DNA from: Terfezia claveryi
Taxonomy: Eukaryota; Ascomycota; Pezizomycetes; Pezizales; Pezizaceae
Length of the DNA: 64,000 nt
NCBI GenBank assembly: GCA_015179025.1
Contig: WHUX01000016.1
Location: 62,001 to 126,000, forward strand
Direction: 5' to 3'
Shown: positions 23,701 through 36,550 of the stretch, piece by piece
Layout of the letters: each line of letters opens with the position of its first letter
How positions within the stretch are numbered: position 1 is the first letter of the stretch
The notes under the pieces: model-generated
The model's database searches: none
What the model saw: only the letters and a program-made list of their open reading frames with translations
What the model was told of the DNA's origin: nothing
Translations under genes and position numbers: made by a program

Positions 23701-24799
23701 GTGCATGTACATCAGTTATGTTTTAGGGAGCAATTGGATATGCATAATATTCTTATTCACCATTAGTGCAGCAAAAAGAATACATGATAGGGAGCAATTG
23801 AGTTTGAATTCCAAGCAATATTATGAGGAAGTTCTAGGACCAATCTAATACCACTACTCTGTACTGAGACAGATTTCATCGAATCATTAGAAGTGATAGA
23901 AAGATGGAGCTCCAAGTCGTACATCCATGTTTTCTTGCTTATGTCGCCTACAACATAGCCATAGCCAGCAAGCAGCTTCTCAGTTCTGAATCTCATTGAA
24001 AATATTTGGGTAGGTAAACCACTGCAGGCAATGGAGATACACTTTTTGCAACACAAACCATTTGAGGTGACGTACAAATACTACAAATATATAGCTGGGT
24101 TGATAAGATGCCTGTGCGTGTATATTCAGGCAAGTATCCGTAAAGTACATCTGTAACTCGGCACTCGGAATTCACAAGACTTGGCACTGCAACCAACTCT
24201 ACCCGAAACCCGAACTGAGCCACTACCTACTAAACAAACAACAAACACTGATTTGCCCCAACAGCTCGTATCGCATGCACGATTTGTATGGTCAAATTCA
24301 GATCTTGCCCCAGTGTATTCTGCTTGCATCTGCATTTCCTTTCCTACCTCCAGGTACAGATTCAATTGTACTGAAGGAGTACTTAGCCGGGTTCCCGGCA
24401 GCAACCTAAGACTCGTGCAATGATGACATTGCAGGTCTTGAGCCAATGCTTGGAGCACGGAAGCGCAGAATCACGTATACAGCCTACGTATCAAGAATCC
24501 ATAGGCGAGTTGGGAACTTCCAGCTCGTCAATCAATGCTTTGATTGAAATTGGCTTTCCATCGTGACATGACATTTGGAAATTCGAAAACAGTCCTGCAT
24601 TCTATCTATACTCCGTCGACTTTGCTCTTGAAGCCTCAAAGAGGTGGAGATTTATCAACTGTCGAGTAAGATCTCCACTTTCTTGCCCTCGCGCTATACG
24701 ACATCAAAGAATTTGAAATCTGGTGTTCGGAACTGCCTCCAGTTCCACCCCTAGCGGAAACTTATCAAGTGATCCCCCCAAGCTTGATCAGGCCCCGCT
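20796..24799. other. Long gene-free spacer
   Basis: 4 kb with no supported gene. 20800-21060 may be the last, unreadable part of the epimerase pseudogene. 22490-22560 has C-homopolymers and two GAGTTGATACACCCCC copies; 22870-22895 has an A-rich tract. A run of open frame at 22426-22701 is proline-rich repeat translation. The 5' region of Mug190 lies just upstream of 24800. Confidence 0.45.
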
Positions 24800-27700
24800 A
24801 TGGAACCAGTAAATACACCTTCCAGATCCATTCCAACGTTCAACGGCAACCCGACCCCTCCATCATCCCCTACCGAGGACAAGACTCACTCTGGCATTCC
24901 CATCGATGAGCCGTCAACATATTCCGATCTTCCCCCTGTACTCTCCACCTCCTCTCGATCCACCGAAAATGGATCTCCAGCGCGTTCTTCAGCGCCAAAT
25001 TTGCAGAATGGGCATCGATTTTACTCAGAAAGGAACCCTGTTCCCAGGGTGGAGCATTTTCCGTGGGAAAGTTTGTACCGCGGACCAGTAGGCATTTATC
25101 GTTCACCGATACAGCAACGCGGGAGCGCAAGCAGCACTACGAGCCATCTGGGTATCGGGAGAGGTGCAGTCATAGTCGAGAGCACTCCGGTGAGTCCCAC
25201 AACGGGTCACCAGTGTCACGGGGAAGGGAGCGGAGCAAGTCAAGGGGAGGGCCTTGACCAGGTGTCGGACAAAACGTCCTCGAGGAAGAGCCAGAGCAAG
25301 AGAGAAGCTGTTGGGGAGAAACATGCCAAGATAGTCACCGACCCTATTACACGCAAAGAGTAAGAACGCTGCATAGGATAGCTATACGTTGCATGACTGA
25401 CAGTGAATTGCATTTAAAGGGTCTCTGTTATTGATGCGAAGTATCTCCCGCCTCTGTCGATCCCCGCGTCCCCACCATCACTGTCCCCACCGGCGTCATG
25501 GACGCTCTATTCGATGGAATTACGAACCCTTACCCTAAAGTACATCGTTGGTGTCTTACTATCCTTTCTTTTATTATCTGGATTATTCCGGTTCCATATG
25601 TCTATCCCACTCTTTACCTCATTCGCTGCGATACTCGTTTGGTACAGACAAGTGGATAGTCTATGGCTCGACGTCGTCCACCACAATCCTGTTTTATATC
25701 ATCGCCATCGACGGGACAAGAGTACACGCTCAGGAGCTGTTCGCTCCCGTGACGCTGACTCTGAGCCAAGTGGGGTCTGCGGCCCTGAATCTGTGACATG
25801 GCTAAATAATACCGTTTCCAAACTGTGGTCCCAAATCAATGGAGATCTCTTCAAACCGGTGACGGACATGTTGGAAGACGTGATGCAAGCCAGTATCCCG
25901 TCTATCATACAGCAGATTCGTATACGGGATATAGGACAGGGCACAGAGCCAATCAAAATAATAAGTATGCGGTGGCTGGAGCATGATGATGGAGAGGTTG
26001 AAGATGATGTGGTTTCTTCTTCGGCAAGCAGTGAAGAGAAACTCGCAAGGGGGACCAATAATGAAGATGATCAAGAGAGCATCGGAGAATGGGCATGCAT
26101 AGAGATAACATTTGCTTTCAGAGGGGTCGGTAGGGGGCTTGCTGGTGGGGATAGCGTGAGTAAGGCATCAAATCCGTTTTTGATGGTAAATATGAGCCTC
26201 GGGTTGAAGGGCGTCTTAGGAGCGCCAGAAGTCCGTGAGTTACCAAACTTTTGCAAGGTAAGGGACACAATGGCTAATGTACTGTATTAGCAATATGGGT
26301 GGAGCTGCGAGGGCTTCAAGGAACATGTCGACTGAAAGTCCAACTCATTCCCGATCCCCCGTTTATCAAACTCACCACGTTTTCTCTGATGGGAATGCCT
26401 AAGATTGAAATTGCAGCTGTTCCATTGAACCAACGCTTCCTGAATGTTATGAGCCTTCCGGTGATATCAGATTTCGTCTATTCATCAATAAAAACGACGG
26501 CGCGGGAGTTTTGCGCCCCCAAATCTTTCACCATGGACGTCTCGAAGATGCTTGTGGGCGACGATACAAAGAAGGAGTTGAATGCCATTGGCGTGTTTGT
26601 TGTTCACATTGACCGCGCGGTGGGAGTTCGTGCAGCGGACAAGCTGACTGGGAAAAGCGATTGCTATGTAACACTTTCATATGCAAAATTCGGCAAGGCT
26701 CTGTGGTCCAGCAGGATCATCTTCTGTGAGTTGAATCCTGTGTGGGACGAAACAGCCATATTGCTTGTTAATGCAGAAGAATTGAAGGCGGGTGAAAGAT
26801 TGGTTGTTGAGGTTTGGGACAGTGACAGGTTTACTGTCGATGATTTACTAGGGAGAGTTGAAGTTGATATTATAGATTTAGTGCAGAGGAAGGGGAAGAT
26901 GAAGACCAGAACGGATTCTCTCATGGGCTTCACTAAAGAGCAAATCATGCCGGGAACGCTTACCTGGAGTGCGGGTTTCTACGGAAAGCTGGGGCTTTAC
27001 GGAGGACTAGTGAAGGGAGTGGCCGCAGTCGCCAATGAAGTACAGTCGACTGCAGAAATTGACCGCGTACGTTTCCAACACTTGTTTTGGGGAATAAATT
27101 ATTAGCTAACGGTACCTTTTCTTAGACTGCATTTACCGCTACTACTCCAGCCCTGGCCCCTGCTGATACAAGTACACTGGTCACCAAAGTTCCTCCATCT
27201 GAAGCATACCCGTCTGGTATACTCTCGATCCAGGTGCATAATATAATTAGTCTTTCTGTTCAGTCACCTTCCAACACTCGGGCTTTGAACCAGCGCATTG
27301 GAATTGCTACGAACACGGAAGAAGAGGAAGAAAGCGAAACACTACCAAGTTCCTACTGCTCAATTATACTGGACCATCAAAAAATATATAAAACTCGCAT
27401 CAAGCCAATGACAAGTAAACCTTTCTTTAACGCCGGGACTGAACGTTTTGTGCGAGATTGGAGACATTCATCTGTTCTTGTTGTGGTACGAGATAGTCGA
27501 ATGCGGGAGTTGGATCCAATCTTGGGAGTTGTGGAGTTGAAGCTCAATAAAGTTTTCCGTAATGAAAGTGTCGTTTCACGATATTACCCTATCCAGGGCG
27601 GGATTGGATATGGTAAGGTTCGGATTTCACTTCTTTTCAGGAGCATTGACACTGTCCTACCACGGATGCTTTTGGGTTCCGACATTGGCAGCGTCGAGGT

Positions 27701-28760
27701 GGTTAGTACTTGGATAGACGGCTCTCATATTACAGATGATGAAGTCAGGAAAGCTGGCAGCATCACTTTCGAGACACCTTTAATTAGCAAAAACGCCGTG
27801 CGGGACATATCTGCTGGTGGCGTTGGATGGTCCCCTGTACACGACACACATGGCTCAACTAGCTTCCGTCTTGGTGTTCGTCACCGTCATTCCGCTCCCT
27901 GTATGCTCTACTTCAAGCGGGATCCCGGAAGCTTTAAGCTTCGCCGGGACAAAGTCGTCGCTGCGGCAAAATTCTGGCTGAAGGACATCCCCGATGATGA
28001 TGTGGTCACACTTCGCCTTGACGTCTTCAAACCAGAAGATATGGACCGATTCATGCAAAATGCATATACCGATGATGTCAAGCACGTGGGATTTATTGAA
28101 GTCCAGGTTCGATTCCACCGGGGACTAGGCAAGAGCCACAAAATTGCTGCAAGACAAGATAGGGACTTTGAGGATGTTATTAGGGCTGTGCGGGCTGTAG
28201 GTGTCGATTTGCGTAGGGAAGAACAAGCCGAAAATTTTAACGACGCTGACTCTGAGGCTTCTATCAGTGATGGCGATATCGAAGAGGCTCCCGGGGGTAT
28301 AAAGGATGCATTCTCTTTTTCGGGTAGCAAGACTAGTCGAAGGGTAAGCACGATGTCAACCCGCACAGCGGGTGCGCTGTCCGCTTCTATGCCGAAGCCG
28401 GAAGAGGTAAAACTCGATGATGCCTCAAGCTCAGGGGATGGGGTTGGATCTAGTGCAGGGGGTCCGGTGGGTAGCAGTGCTTCAAGGAGGTCGAGGCATA
28501 TCCGAGCACACTCAGACCCCGTTGGGACCACCAAAACAAGAGCAAAACTTGTGAGCGGTAAGGAGCTCCGGAGGGATTTGAACCGGCACGAGAGGGGTGT
28601 AATGCAATGGAAAGGGGCAAGAACGCTTGCTTGGGTAGGGAAAAATGTTAAGAATGCGGGGAGAGGGGTGAAAGGAAAGTTAACAATAGGTTTAGGCGAA
28701 GGTAGAGGAAAAAGGGTTGGAGAACATGGGAGAAAGGTGGGCTGGGGCACAGAGGTCTGA
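24800..28760 (+). CDS. mug190: Mug190-type protein with SMP and C2 domains
   Basis: Exons 24800-25359, 25420-26234, 26291-27066 and 27126-28760 sum to 3786 nt, 1261 residues; introns of 60, 56 and 59 nt with donors GTAAGA, GTGAGT and GTACGT. Residues 1-186 are polar and disordered, ending in KIVTDPITRKE, the block that opens this family. A membrane hairpin follows at about 228-263 (YIVGVLLSFLLLSGLF; IPLFTSFAAILVWY). An SMP lipid-transfer domain spans about 312-545 (LFKPVTDMLEDVMQASIPSI; GQGTEPIKIISMRWL), C2A about 557-680 with Ca-type aspartates (KSDCYV, VWDSDRFTVDD), and a second C2-like domain about 745-900. The C-terminal tail is basic and Ser-rich. Relatives such as S. pombe mug190 and tricalbins sit in the ER and bridge it to other membranes. 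Splice junction 2 restores EVPIWVEL, which decided the GTGAGT donor over a nearby GTAAGG. Confidence 0.93.
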
Positions 28761-29302
28761 CGAAGCATTGCTGAGCTGGAGTTTTCATCGGGTTGGAGTA
28801 GTGTTTCTATAATTTGCTTTGGTTGTTGTATTTTCTACACCTAGTCTACTGTGATGATAGCGAGAATGCATGATATGATACCACCAAATTATTATATAAG
28901 ATTCGCACTTCGTTATCTGCTGGGAAAAGCAGATGCTCTTAGTAGGGGATGTGCCAACTAGACTAAGCTATAAGTAGGAGGGAGAATGACAAAAGAGGAA
29001 GTCAATCCCGCCAAGATTTGTTTTAGGTAATTTTATCAAAGTGGGTCAAGCAACGTTAAGCTGTGTAAATGGACATCAAGTGGAACTAATACAAATAATA
29101 CTCAAACACACTGCAAATGCATTCAAATGCAGGTTTTCACAATATCTATGACACAATATCTTTCGCTCAGTATAGGTATTTTAGATTTCAAAACTTGCGG
29201 TTTAGCACTATCGCGTTAAGTGCTTAGTGTGTCATTCCAACCCGACAAAGCAAGGCAAACATCGCATTCATCATGAAGGCATCCCAGTAAAGCTTCAGTT
29301 TT
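28761..29302. other. Convergent intergenic spacer
   Basis: It lies between the stops of Mug190 and the secreted-protein gene. AT-rich, with two CACAATATCT copies near 29140-29160 and no ORF. It presumably holds both 3' ends. Confidence 0.5.
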
Positions 29303-29964
29303 TCAAGTGTATTTCACCTTGAACTGGTAACCTGTATGGTTTGCACACTGTGGGCCGTTGTGAGCAACGTCGATTATTGACAATGAGTTGACCTAGAGAG
29401 ATGTTTAGCCATGACTTTTGCCCTATTATTTCCAAGATCGCCATCATAACTTACATCGTATATTCCTGGACCCCTAGAGCACATGGTCCAGAGACTGTTA
29501 TCGCCATGGAACAAGAGCATCTGAGCAGCTTTACACCCACTTGGAGTATTCGGGTCAGGTTTGACATCGAAGATTCCATGAATAGGCCCATCACCAGGAC
29601 CGCGGTTATAAAATGACTCGTTATCACTGAAGTCGAAGTACCATCCAGTCAATGATCCTCCGTATGCCTTGGTTAAGTAGCCTACGCAGGCACCGGTGGG
29701 TGAAGTTTTGCATATGCGATAGATTTCCTTCTTGTAGATGAATGCTTTGATGACTTCGGTTGGAACTGTGAAGTTCTTTCCCACAACTACCGACGCAATA
29801 CCAGTGGGAGGCTCGACGAGGACAGGAGAGTTGACGATGTCGGGTTCCTGCCTTCCCCCGATGACGGTCATGGTGAAAGTTTTGTTACCATTTTGCGATG
29901 AAGCAACAACTGCAACTGCGGGGAGGAGGAGGAGGAGGAGAAGTGAGATAAGGTGCTTGAACAT
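29303..29964 (-). CDS. Small secreted protein, 199 aa, unrecognised
   Basis: Exon 1 (29964-29455) and exon 2 (29392-29303) are joined across a 62-nt GTAAGT..CTAG intron with a GGCTAAAC branch. The ATG at 29964 starts a clean signal peptide (MFKHLISLLLLLLLPAVAVVAS). The mature part has five cysteines (RICKT, GACVG, SGCKA, TMCSR, PQCAN) and several N-glycosylation sequons (NKT, NFT, NES, NHT). The last exon supplies the fifth Cys and the ending YQFKVKYT. Without splicing the frame ends in an uncharacteristic basic tail. It could be a secreted effector or a cell-wall-associated protein; no domain is recognised. The poly-Leu core is encoded by a run of CTC codons, a slippage-prone stretch. Confidence 0.8.
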
Positions 29965-32559
29965 TATAGTTGGGCGATATGTCGTAAGCTTCAGAAGAAT
30001 GACTTGGTTCTTGAACAGCAGGAGTTCCGAGGTAGATAGGGGCAGGTGTACCAATTTCCACAGATAAGGAAAAGTAAAAAATGGAAGGGAACAAGTATGT
30101 GTAGTATTATATACGGGCGTAGCTCATACTACCACCTTGTACCCAAGCATTTCCCTACCATCGAAGATCGAGACAATCCATCGAACAAACACGTCATGCT
30201 CCATTTGCTACCAATTTTAGCTAGGATCTAGACGATTCTATTCGACTTCCATAACGAGTAGCAAACCAGCAGCTCCTAGGTATTGGCCTGCCTTGTCAAC
30301 CTCTGATTGGTGTGATGGTGTCAATTGAGGTATCTTGATAATACTAAATATAGCTACTTCGTGTAACGGAATCCTTGACATTGGCGTTCCCAGAAACGAT
30401 TTCCATGTTCGCCCAGAACTGGTTACCCATGATTGACTTTGCTAAGAGTTCACACGTTTTAAAACAAAACTTTTAATTAATATATAATTTTAAACCTGAA
30501 CAAAGTTCATGCATAAGATGTTGTAGGTATTAAATTTATCGCATTTACTCTATCTACTACTGTGGGCTTATGATGAGAGGTCCCGGTGGATGCGAAGGTG
30601 AAGGAAGGGTACAAAGAGGTAACGGTGAACTTGGTGACCTTCTTCACTAACCTGAACGTCACTTAAGGGGTCGGAAGTTGGCGGTAGAGGTTATGGAGCA
30701 GTGATATATGTGTTCTCCTTTGTTATTTCGTAGGCTCGGGAGCAGGACCCGTTTATTTTTCCGAAAGCACAGGTGCTTTGTACTCATGCCTTTAATTGTT
30801 CACTTTAACATCTTGCCCAAAGGCTATACCAGGACTGAAGTTGTAGTTCGTTAAAACATTTCAATAAGTTATGCTTATCTCTGATGATCAGGAGTCGTTG
30901 ATGATCCGGGGTAGTGATGAGTTCCAATAATTAATATCAAATGGGATTGTTTTGGTGATCGGTGGGGCGTGGCACAATATTATTCACTAGGATGTATAAT
31001 TCCGTGCCATTAGTCTTTCCGCCTTTAGCATTCGCATCAAAAGCGGCCGTCCAGCAAAATTTCTCACAATAAACAATTAGTTCGTGCACTTTGAATTAGA
31101 ATTATGATAACGATTTCTATACTACATCAAAAAAAAAAAAAACAGGCTGTTATATGCGCTTATGCGGGTGATTCTACTCAGTTGAGTGTCATGAGTAGTA
31201 GTAGCTGAGTGGTTGGTATGTAACTACTGTACCATCCCCATAAAAATTTATACGGTAACCCTATGTATCTCTATATCAGTCAACTTCTGAGTCTTGCTTA
31301 CATAGCTTTGCTTTGAGTTATGTTCTTATATTATGGATATCAGAAGCTTTAGATAGTTCTCTCAGTTCAAACTCCAACGGGCTTGAGGTATTGTGCTAGT
31401 GGCGATTTTTAATATGTCCGAAAAGTGGCTATTTTGGTGTTAAAACAACCAAGCGCGAATACTATTTGTCCTAGAATAGGTGTATAGGTATCCAGCCTGC
31501 CAAGGAATCGTTTATTTCATTGGGTATCCGTTAAGTACATGTATACTGTATTATACATGTACTGTATATACATACGAAGGATATACATCGTACAACAGGA
31601 ACGAAGATTTAGATAGCTGAATGTTTTTGTATCTACCATTGTGTATTTTGGGATACCTGTGCGAGCCGGCGTCGGGGAATGAGCTAGGCTGGTAGTCCAG
31701 TCAAAGTGCAACATGCTGAATAGATAGCACCAACATTGCGATTCTCAGGAAATTTCCAGCAACTTATCTCACTATCATTAGTTGCATCTTTCTATCTTCC
31801 CTCTATCCAAACTAGTTATCTGGGTCAACCTAGGTTTATTGGTGGGATGTTCGAAGTTGCCATACAAAATCGTATGGAAAGGACTCATAATGTACATAAG
31901 TCTCAACTTGTAAATGAAAACTAATTTGCTCCGAGAAACTAAGTCAGTTCGTCGATTTCTTGCGCTTTCGAGATTCCGTCAATTTTGCGGTACTTGATTC
32001 GTTATTTATCTTAGAATGTACAGTACAGTACACTTTGGTCGAACTCTACTGTAGGGCTTTTCTACCTCGGCCAAGGGGCAGAAGGTGCCGTATTGGCGCG
32101 GATTTGGCGTCCGCTGCGTCGCAACCGTCCCGCTGGGCGAGGAGAAGGCTATGGTCAGAATCCAGCCCATCGTTGCAGCCACAGGTCAAATTAAATAGAA
32201 GTCCGTCACGAGCTGGGAAGCCACGAGAAACTTCTATAAGGATAGTTAGAGTAATTGTACGAGGCAATTTGTCAGAAAGGTGTCAGATATTGGAAGAATT
32301 GTCTATCAAAGTGTTTTTTTTTTTTTTTTTTTGGGGGGGAGGGTGTCCGGAGAACCATACAGAGACCACTGACTGAATCAGACATCAAAAAAGGGCGAGC
32401 AGCTCAGAGACCCTGAGATTGCAGTAAAAATGGAAGGGCCCTGTGGTGGAAATGGTAGGAGATCTGTAGGCAAAATGGGGTGGTCACTGGACAGGTCTAC
32501 CTAAAGATTTTGCAGAACTGTTTATCAGAGTTCCATCAGGATTACTGGATAGGATATCC
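29965..32559. other. Gene-free spacer with homopolymers
   Basis: No supported gene over 2.6 kb. A poly-A tract is at 31129-31141 and a poly-T run followed by G8 at about 32318-32340. ORFs here are short and lack features. 32370-32560 may be the decayed upstream part of the Tc1-type transposase relic. Confidence 0.45.
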
Positions 32560-32905
32560 ATGCAAGACAATGCCCCTGTGAAGCAATGGTTAATTAGTGC
32601 AAGCTATCAAATGGAATGGCCATCCTACTCCCTGACCTTAACCTGATTGAGCACGTCTGGGTATGCCTCAAAGCAAACCATCACAAGTCATGTCAGGTGA
32701 CCCTGAAACTATGAAGCCAAAACTAGATGATGAGATCGTCCATTGCTGGGAGCTGTTAGACCTTGCTATCTTTGAGCATCTGGCTAGATCTACGCCCAGT
32801 CAGGTGACAGCCGTTGTTGAGGCAAGAGGTGGTACACCAAGTATTAATTTGTCTAGTGTCTGGAGAGCATGCTCGTTGGTGGTCTCGAGGTGCATTGGAC
32901 CATGA
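32560..32905 (+). pseudogene. Tc1/mariner transposase relic (C-terminal part)
   Basis: Reading across two frames gives MQDNAPV, KQWLISASYQMEWPSYS, PDLNLIEHVWVCLK and SQVTAVVEARGGTPS. This is the diagnostic D..PPYSPDLNPIEHVW block of Tc1/mariner DD34D/E transposases, followed by the usual RVxAVIEARGG..Y ending. The region between D and the block is shortened and the frame is broken. No intact terminal repeats were found around it. Confidence 0.7.
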
Positions 32906-33464
32906 CGTATGGCGCGTAGAATTATACTGGCAATCACTCTTCAAACTTCTGGATTGAAAGAGCAGAACCTTGAGTCAGGCCTGGATCACGAAGTTGACAT
33001 GTTTGGTGTAGAAACAAAAAAAGACAAAGGGTGAGCACGGAACTATACATGTACTAGAGTCTGATTATTCTATATTATAAGTGGAAATAGTTTTTATGGT
33101 TACCCTCAAACAAAAAAAAGTTTATGCACTGTATTCCTCACTTAAATGGGCATGGGGGGGCCATTCGCTTAACTTAGATTTGAATACCTTATACCGGTTG
33201 AATGTATTCACATTGCTCGCATAAGGAAATCCTTTTTCAATAGAAGTCCCAAATATATTCGAGAGGACACAAGCAGTAGTATTAATATTTCATGTATCAG
33301 GATATAAATTGTGCAACTACCAGAAAACTCCAGAAACGAATGTGACCCTCGAAAACCCAGACCTGTATCAAAGTCTCCCGCCCCAAAAAGAATCAAATCC
33401 AACTCAACAAAATTAAAACTCACAACCCCAACTCCCAGAAACCTTTCCCTGCTATTTTTCATAT
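32906..33464. other. Intergenic spacer
   Basis: AT-rich. It holds the 3' flank of the transposase relic and the 3' end region of the hypothetical gene at 33465. Nothing else seen. Confidence 0.5.
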
Positions 33465-34088
33465 TCACTGCTTCTCCCACTTATCACTCTTCACACTCCA
33501 AATCAACACATCCCCAATTGTCGTTTCCTTATTGACAAGCTTCACCACAATCTCCTCCCCCGCCCCATCCTCCGCCAACAACCCTCCCACAAAGTAAATA
33601 CTCTCCCGATACTGACTTCCCACATAAATCCTATCAATTGCCTCCTCAATATCATTCGCCAGTGCAATTCTCTCCTCACTCGATATATCGCTGTATTTGC
33701 GTAATGCAAACGTAAGGGCTAATCTTCCCTGTTTGCGAAGATTCGGTGGGTTATTCTCAAATGAGGGGGGTGCAAGTTGCGAAGAAGGTGATTTGAATTT
33801 TACAGTGGAAGTATCTATGTAGGAAAATTCGGGGCCAAAGGCACTGACGGAGAGCTGAAGCGTCGCAAGGAGGGTAAACGAAGAATCGATGATTCCGGGG
33901 CTTTGAAGTTCAGTAGAGCTTGTGTAGTCCTCGAGCCTAGTAGAGCCTGTGTATCTCGAGATCTTCTTGAAGGAAGAGTATTTGCTTCCCCGGGATCTAT
34001 GGAGGCGATATGACCTGGACCTGAAGCTTGACTTTCCAAAGGAAGTGGAGCGGAATAGATCGGGACAGGAGTTGAGTAGCTGAATCAT
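33465..34088 (-). CDS. Hypothetical protein, 207 aa
   Basis: A single open frame from ATG 34088. The first 50 residues are basic and Ser/Arg-rich (FGKSSFRSRSYRLHRSRGS), then a middle of mixed strand-like sequence, and a C-terminal half that looks folded (LALTFALRKYSDISSEERIA; IYVGSQYRESIYFVGGLLAE). No family recognised, no signal peptide or membrane segment. Ordered amphipathic sequence in the second half argues against a chance ORF. A missed 5' exon is possible. Confidence 0.5.
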   Translation of the reverse strand: MIQLLNSCPDLFRSTSFGKSSFRSRSYRLHRSRGSKYSSFKKISRYTGSTRLEDYTSSTELQSPGIIDSSFTLLATLQLSVSAFGPEFSYIDTSTVKFKSPSSQLAPPSFENNPPNLRKQGRLALTFALRKYSDISSEERIALANDIEEAIDRIYVGSQYRESIYFVGGLLAEDGAGEEIVVKLVNKETTIGDVLIWSVKSDKWEKQ

Positions 34089-35114
34089 ATCTGCGGGTTT
34101 GGTTTGGGTTTTGTATCAAGTTGAATTTGATATTGGTTGATGGAAATTTCGGATGTCTGAGGCCTGTAGTTGATCAAATCAAGGAGACTCTTATCTCAGG
34201 TCGCTGCTATGGTGAGTCGCACTTCCAGCGGCGATATTGGTATTCGAGCTCTGTATAGTTCTCAGAAATATACAGAAATGGAAATGACAGAGTAGACTTC
34301 GACTAGCGAGATACGAATAGATAACCAAAAATTAACTTGACATAAACCGTTTCAGTGTTGTAATACCAGCTCAGAGCTCGCTCAACCAGCGTTTTCGGTA
34401 CTGATATTGCTCTCAGGTCCAATCTTCGAAGGGAGTTACTTAGCCTTCCCTACATAGGCACCTTAAAATGTTATATATATATTTCCAGTTTGATGAAAAA
34501 TGATCTGGTAAATACCCTTACCTACAGAAATAGATACAAGCACGGAAGGTTTGGAACTAAACTAGGTCCATTTGATTGTACGACCTATCCAATTCGTTGA
34601 TGGTGTATAAGTTGATGTTGCAATGCATAGGCATAGGTGATGTCTCATGTTGATCAAACATGGTACATTCCTAGGTATTGGTGGTTGTTGGCGCCAGTGG
34701 ACCCTGCAAGAATAAACATAGGTACAACTGTAATGTAATGTACCGTGCCGTTACCACCTTAAGCTTGCAGATCAAAATACGGCAAATTCCCCTAGTGGGA
34801 AAAGATGGCGCTTGTGTAAATGTATGAGGATGAGCTTAAATCGGGAAGTACGTAGAGGGCCCAAAATATGCCATTTGGGATATCCCGTGGAGCCTTTGCA
34901 CATCAGCACTCGAGCCCCAGGGTGCCCAGCTAGACTGCCAATCGTGACTTACCGCCAGAGGGACAACTCCAACGCATAGGGAATATTACCGGTATTTCCA
35001 GCATACATTAGCTGGATATGTATATTGGAAAAGACATTGGTATGAATATAACTTAGCACCCAAAATCTCAAAATCTCCGTTGTGCGGCTCCTCCAGTGCT
35101 GGCCCCTACTCGCA
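34089..35114. other. Intergenic spacer
   Basis: It holds the upstream region of the hypothetical gene and the 3' flank of the phosphotransferase gene. No gene or named repeat seen. Confidence 0.5.
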
Positions 35115-36550
35115 TCACAATTTCGCCTTCGCTTCATTCCTCCTCGATATGATCTGCCAAGCACACTTCGCATATTGTGGGAATTGTTTACCATACTCCG
35201 CTGCCTTTGCACTACTAGCTTGTCGCATTGCGTATCGTGCTGCAATGCCTTGTGATATAACTGCCGTCTGGAAAAATAATCAGTATTCGGAGCAAGATCC
35301 TGTGAAGTAGTATGGAACTAATTTGGGAGATGCCATATGAAGAATTATAGGAAGTTACCCTAAACATAGTGAATGCATCTCCATAGTCGCTAAATTCTTT
35401 TGGGTCCCACCCTGCGGTCTCACTATACCAATTTAATACCTCTTCCCTACTCGGTAATCCCTCCACTCTCCCGGGTATGAACTCGTCTCTCTCTTGTTTC
35501 CTCCTCTGGCCATCTCCCGCCCTCTCCCCATCCGTGACGTACTCCAAGTTTTCTCTTGCGGCGGCCCAGGGCATTGTCAAATTGCTTACATCGCTCAATG
35601 GATGCCCTATTGTAGATAATTCCCAGTCCAGGATACCTATGACCTTTGGCTCCGTCGGATGGAAGATTAAGTTATCGAGTTTGTAGTCTCCGTGAATAAT
35701 GCAAGCTCTATCTTGAGGAAGATTCTGCTTGAAGTAATTCAACAAGCCTTGGAAATGTGGCAGATCGCCAACTGGAGCTTTCGTGTCGATATCTTTGACG
35801 AGTGATTGTGAATGCGAGACACTACCCAAGGTTTTCAGTTGGCGAGGGTAGAAGTCCGTTGGCCGCCCGAAGGTGGAAAGGTCGTATTCTGGAGTGACCG
35901 AGGGTGGAGAGGTGATGGGAGTGCTATGGAGTTTGGCTAGGGCGGTTACGGCAGAGTGCCACCTATGTGAACTTCGTTAAAAGCAACTCAAGGGGTGGTG
36001 GCTGATACTTTCCGGTCATACATCTTGCGACGGTCTACGGGAGATATCTCTGGGAGGCTTGGGTTGGAGAATATTCGCCCATCCAGGTACTCCATTATCT
36101 TTAAGCAGACAAATTTAGCTTTGATTCCCAGACAACCAACTTCACGAAGAAATACCTACATAAAATGCTGTCCCAATAACATTAGTATCCGTACATAAAC
36201 AGTAAACCCTTGGAGCTGGAACATCCACTCCCTCCAACGCTTTTAATACTTGGTATTCCCTTTCAACTGCATGCGCTGTTTTGCTTAAGAGTTGTCCCGG
36301 TGGCTTTTTCCTGAGCACATAACGGTCCTTGTTGACAGTGGAGGTTAGAAGGTAGGTTGGGTTGGATTGGCCATATCCAAACTGCGGATTGCATCAGCTC
36401 ATATATCCTATGCACAAATACAGCCGCCTACAAAGGCAAGTTAATTCGTACCTGGAGAACCTCAATGGGAGTCTTAATTCCAGGGACATTGGACTCGATG
36501 TACCTCTCAAGCGAGGGAATGTCGATGGGTTGGCGAATAGGCCCCGTCAT
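35115..36550 (-). CDS. APH/ChoK-family phosphotransferase (ACAD10/11 N-domain-like)
   Basis: Exons 36550-36452, 36381-36160, 36098-36022, 35962-35359 and 35267-35115 sum to 1155 nt, 384 residues; introns of 70, 61, 75-nt-or-less class and 91 nt, all GT-AG. The start [20 protein letters not shown] is the typical beginning. [13 protein letters not shown] is the nucleotide loop, YVLRKKPPG the ATP-binding lysine region, [13 protein letters not shown] the catalytic loop (Asp and Asn), ILDWE the metal-binding Asp, followed by HPLSDVSNL. The last exon gives the usual ending [22 protein letters not shown]. The family is an aminoglycoside-phosphotransferase fold; in animals the same domain is fused to acyl-CoA dehydrogenases (ACAD10/11), and ACAD11 acts in 4-hydroxyacid catabolism. 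The fungal protein is a stand-alone kinase domain. The short exon 3 (77 nt) is supported by the restored motif KMWHSAV. Confidence 0.92.

Noticed and set aside
27908..28768. 286-aa minus-strand ORF
   Set aside because: Antisense of Mug190 exon 4, whose frame is supported by family motifs.
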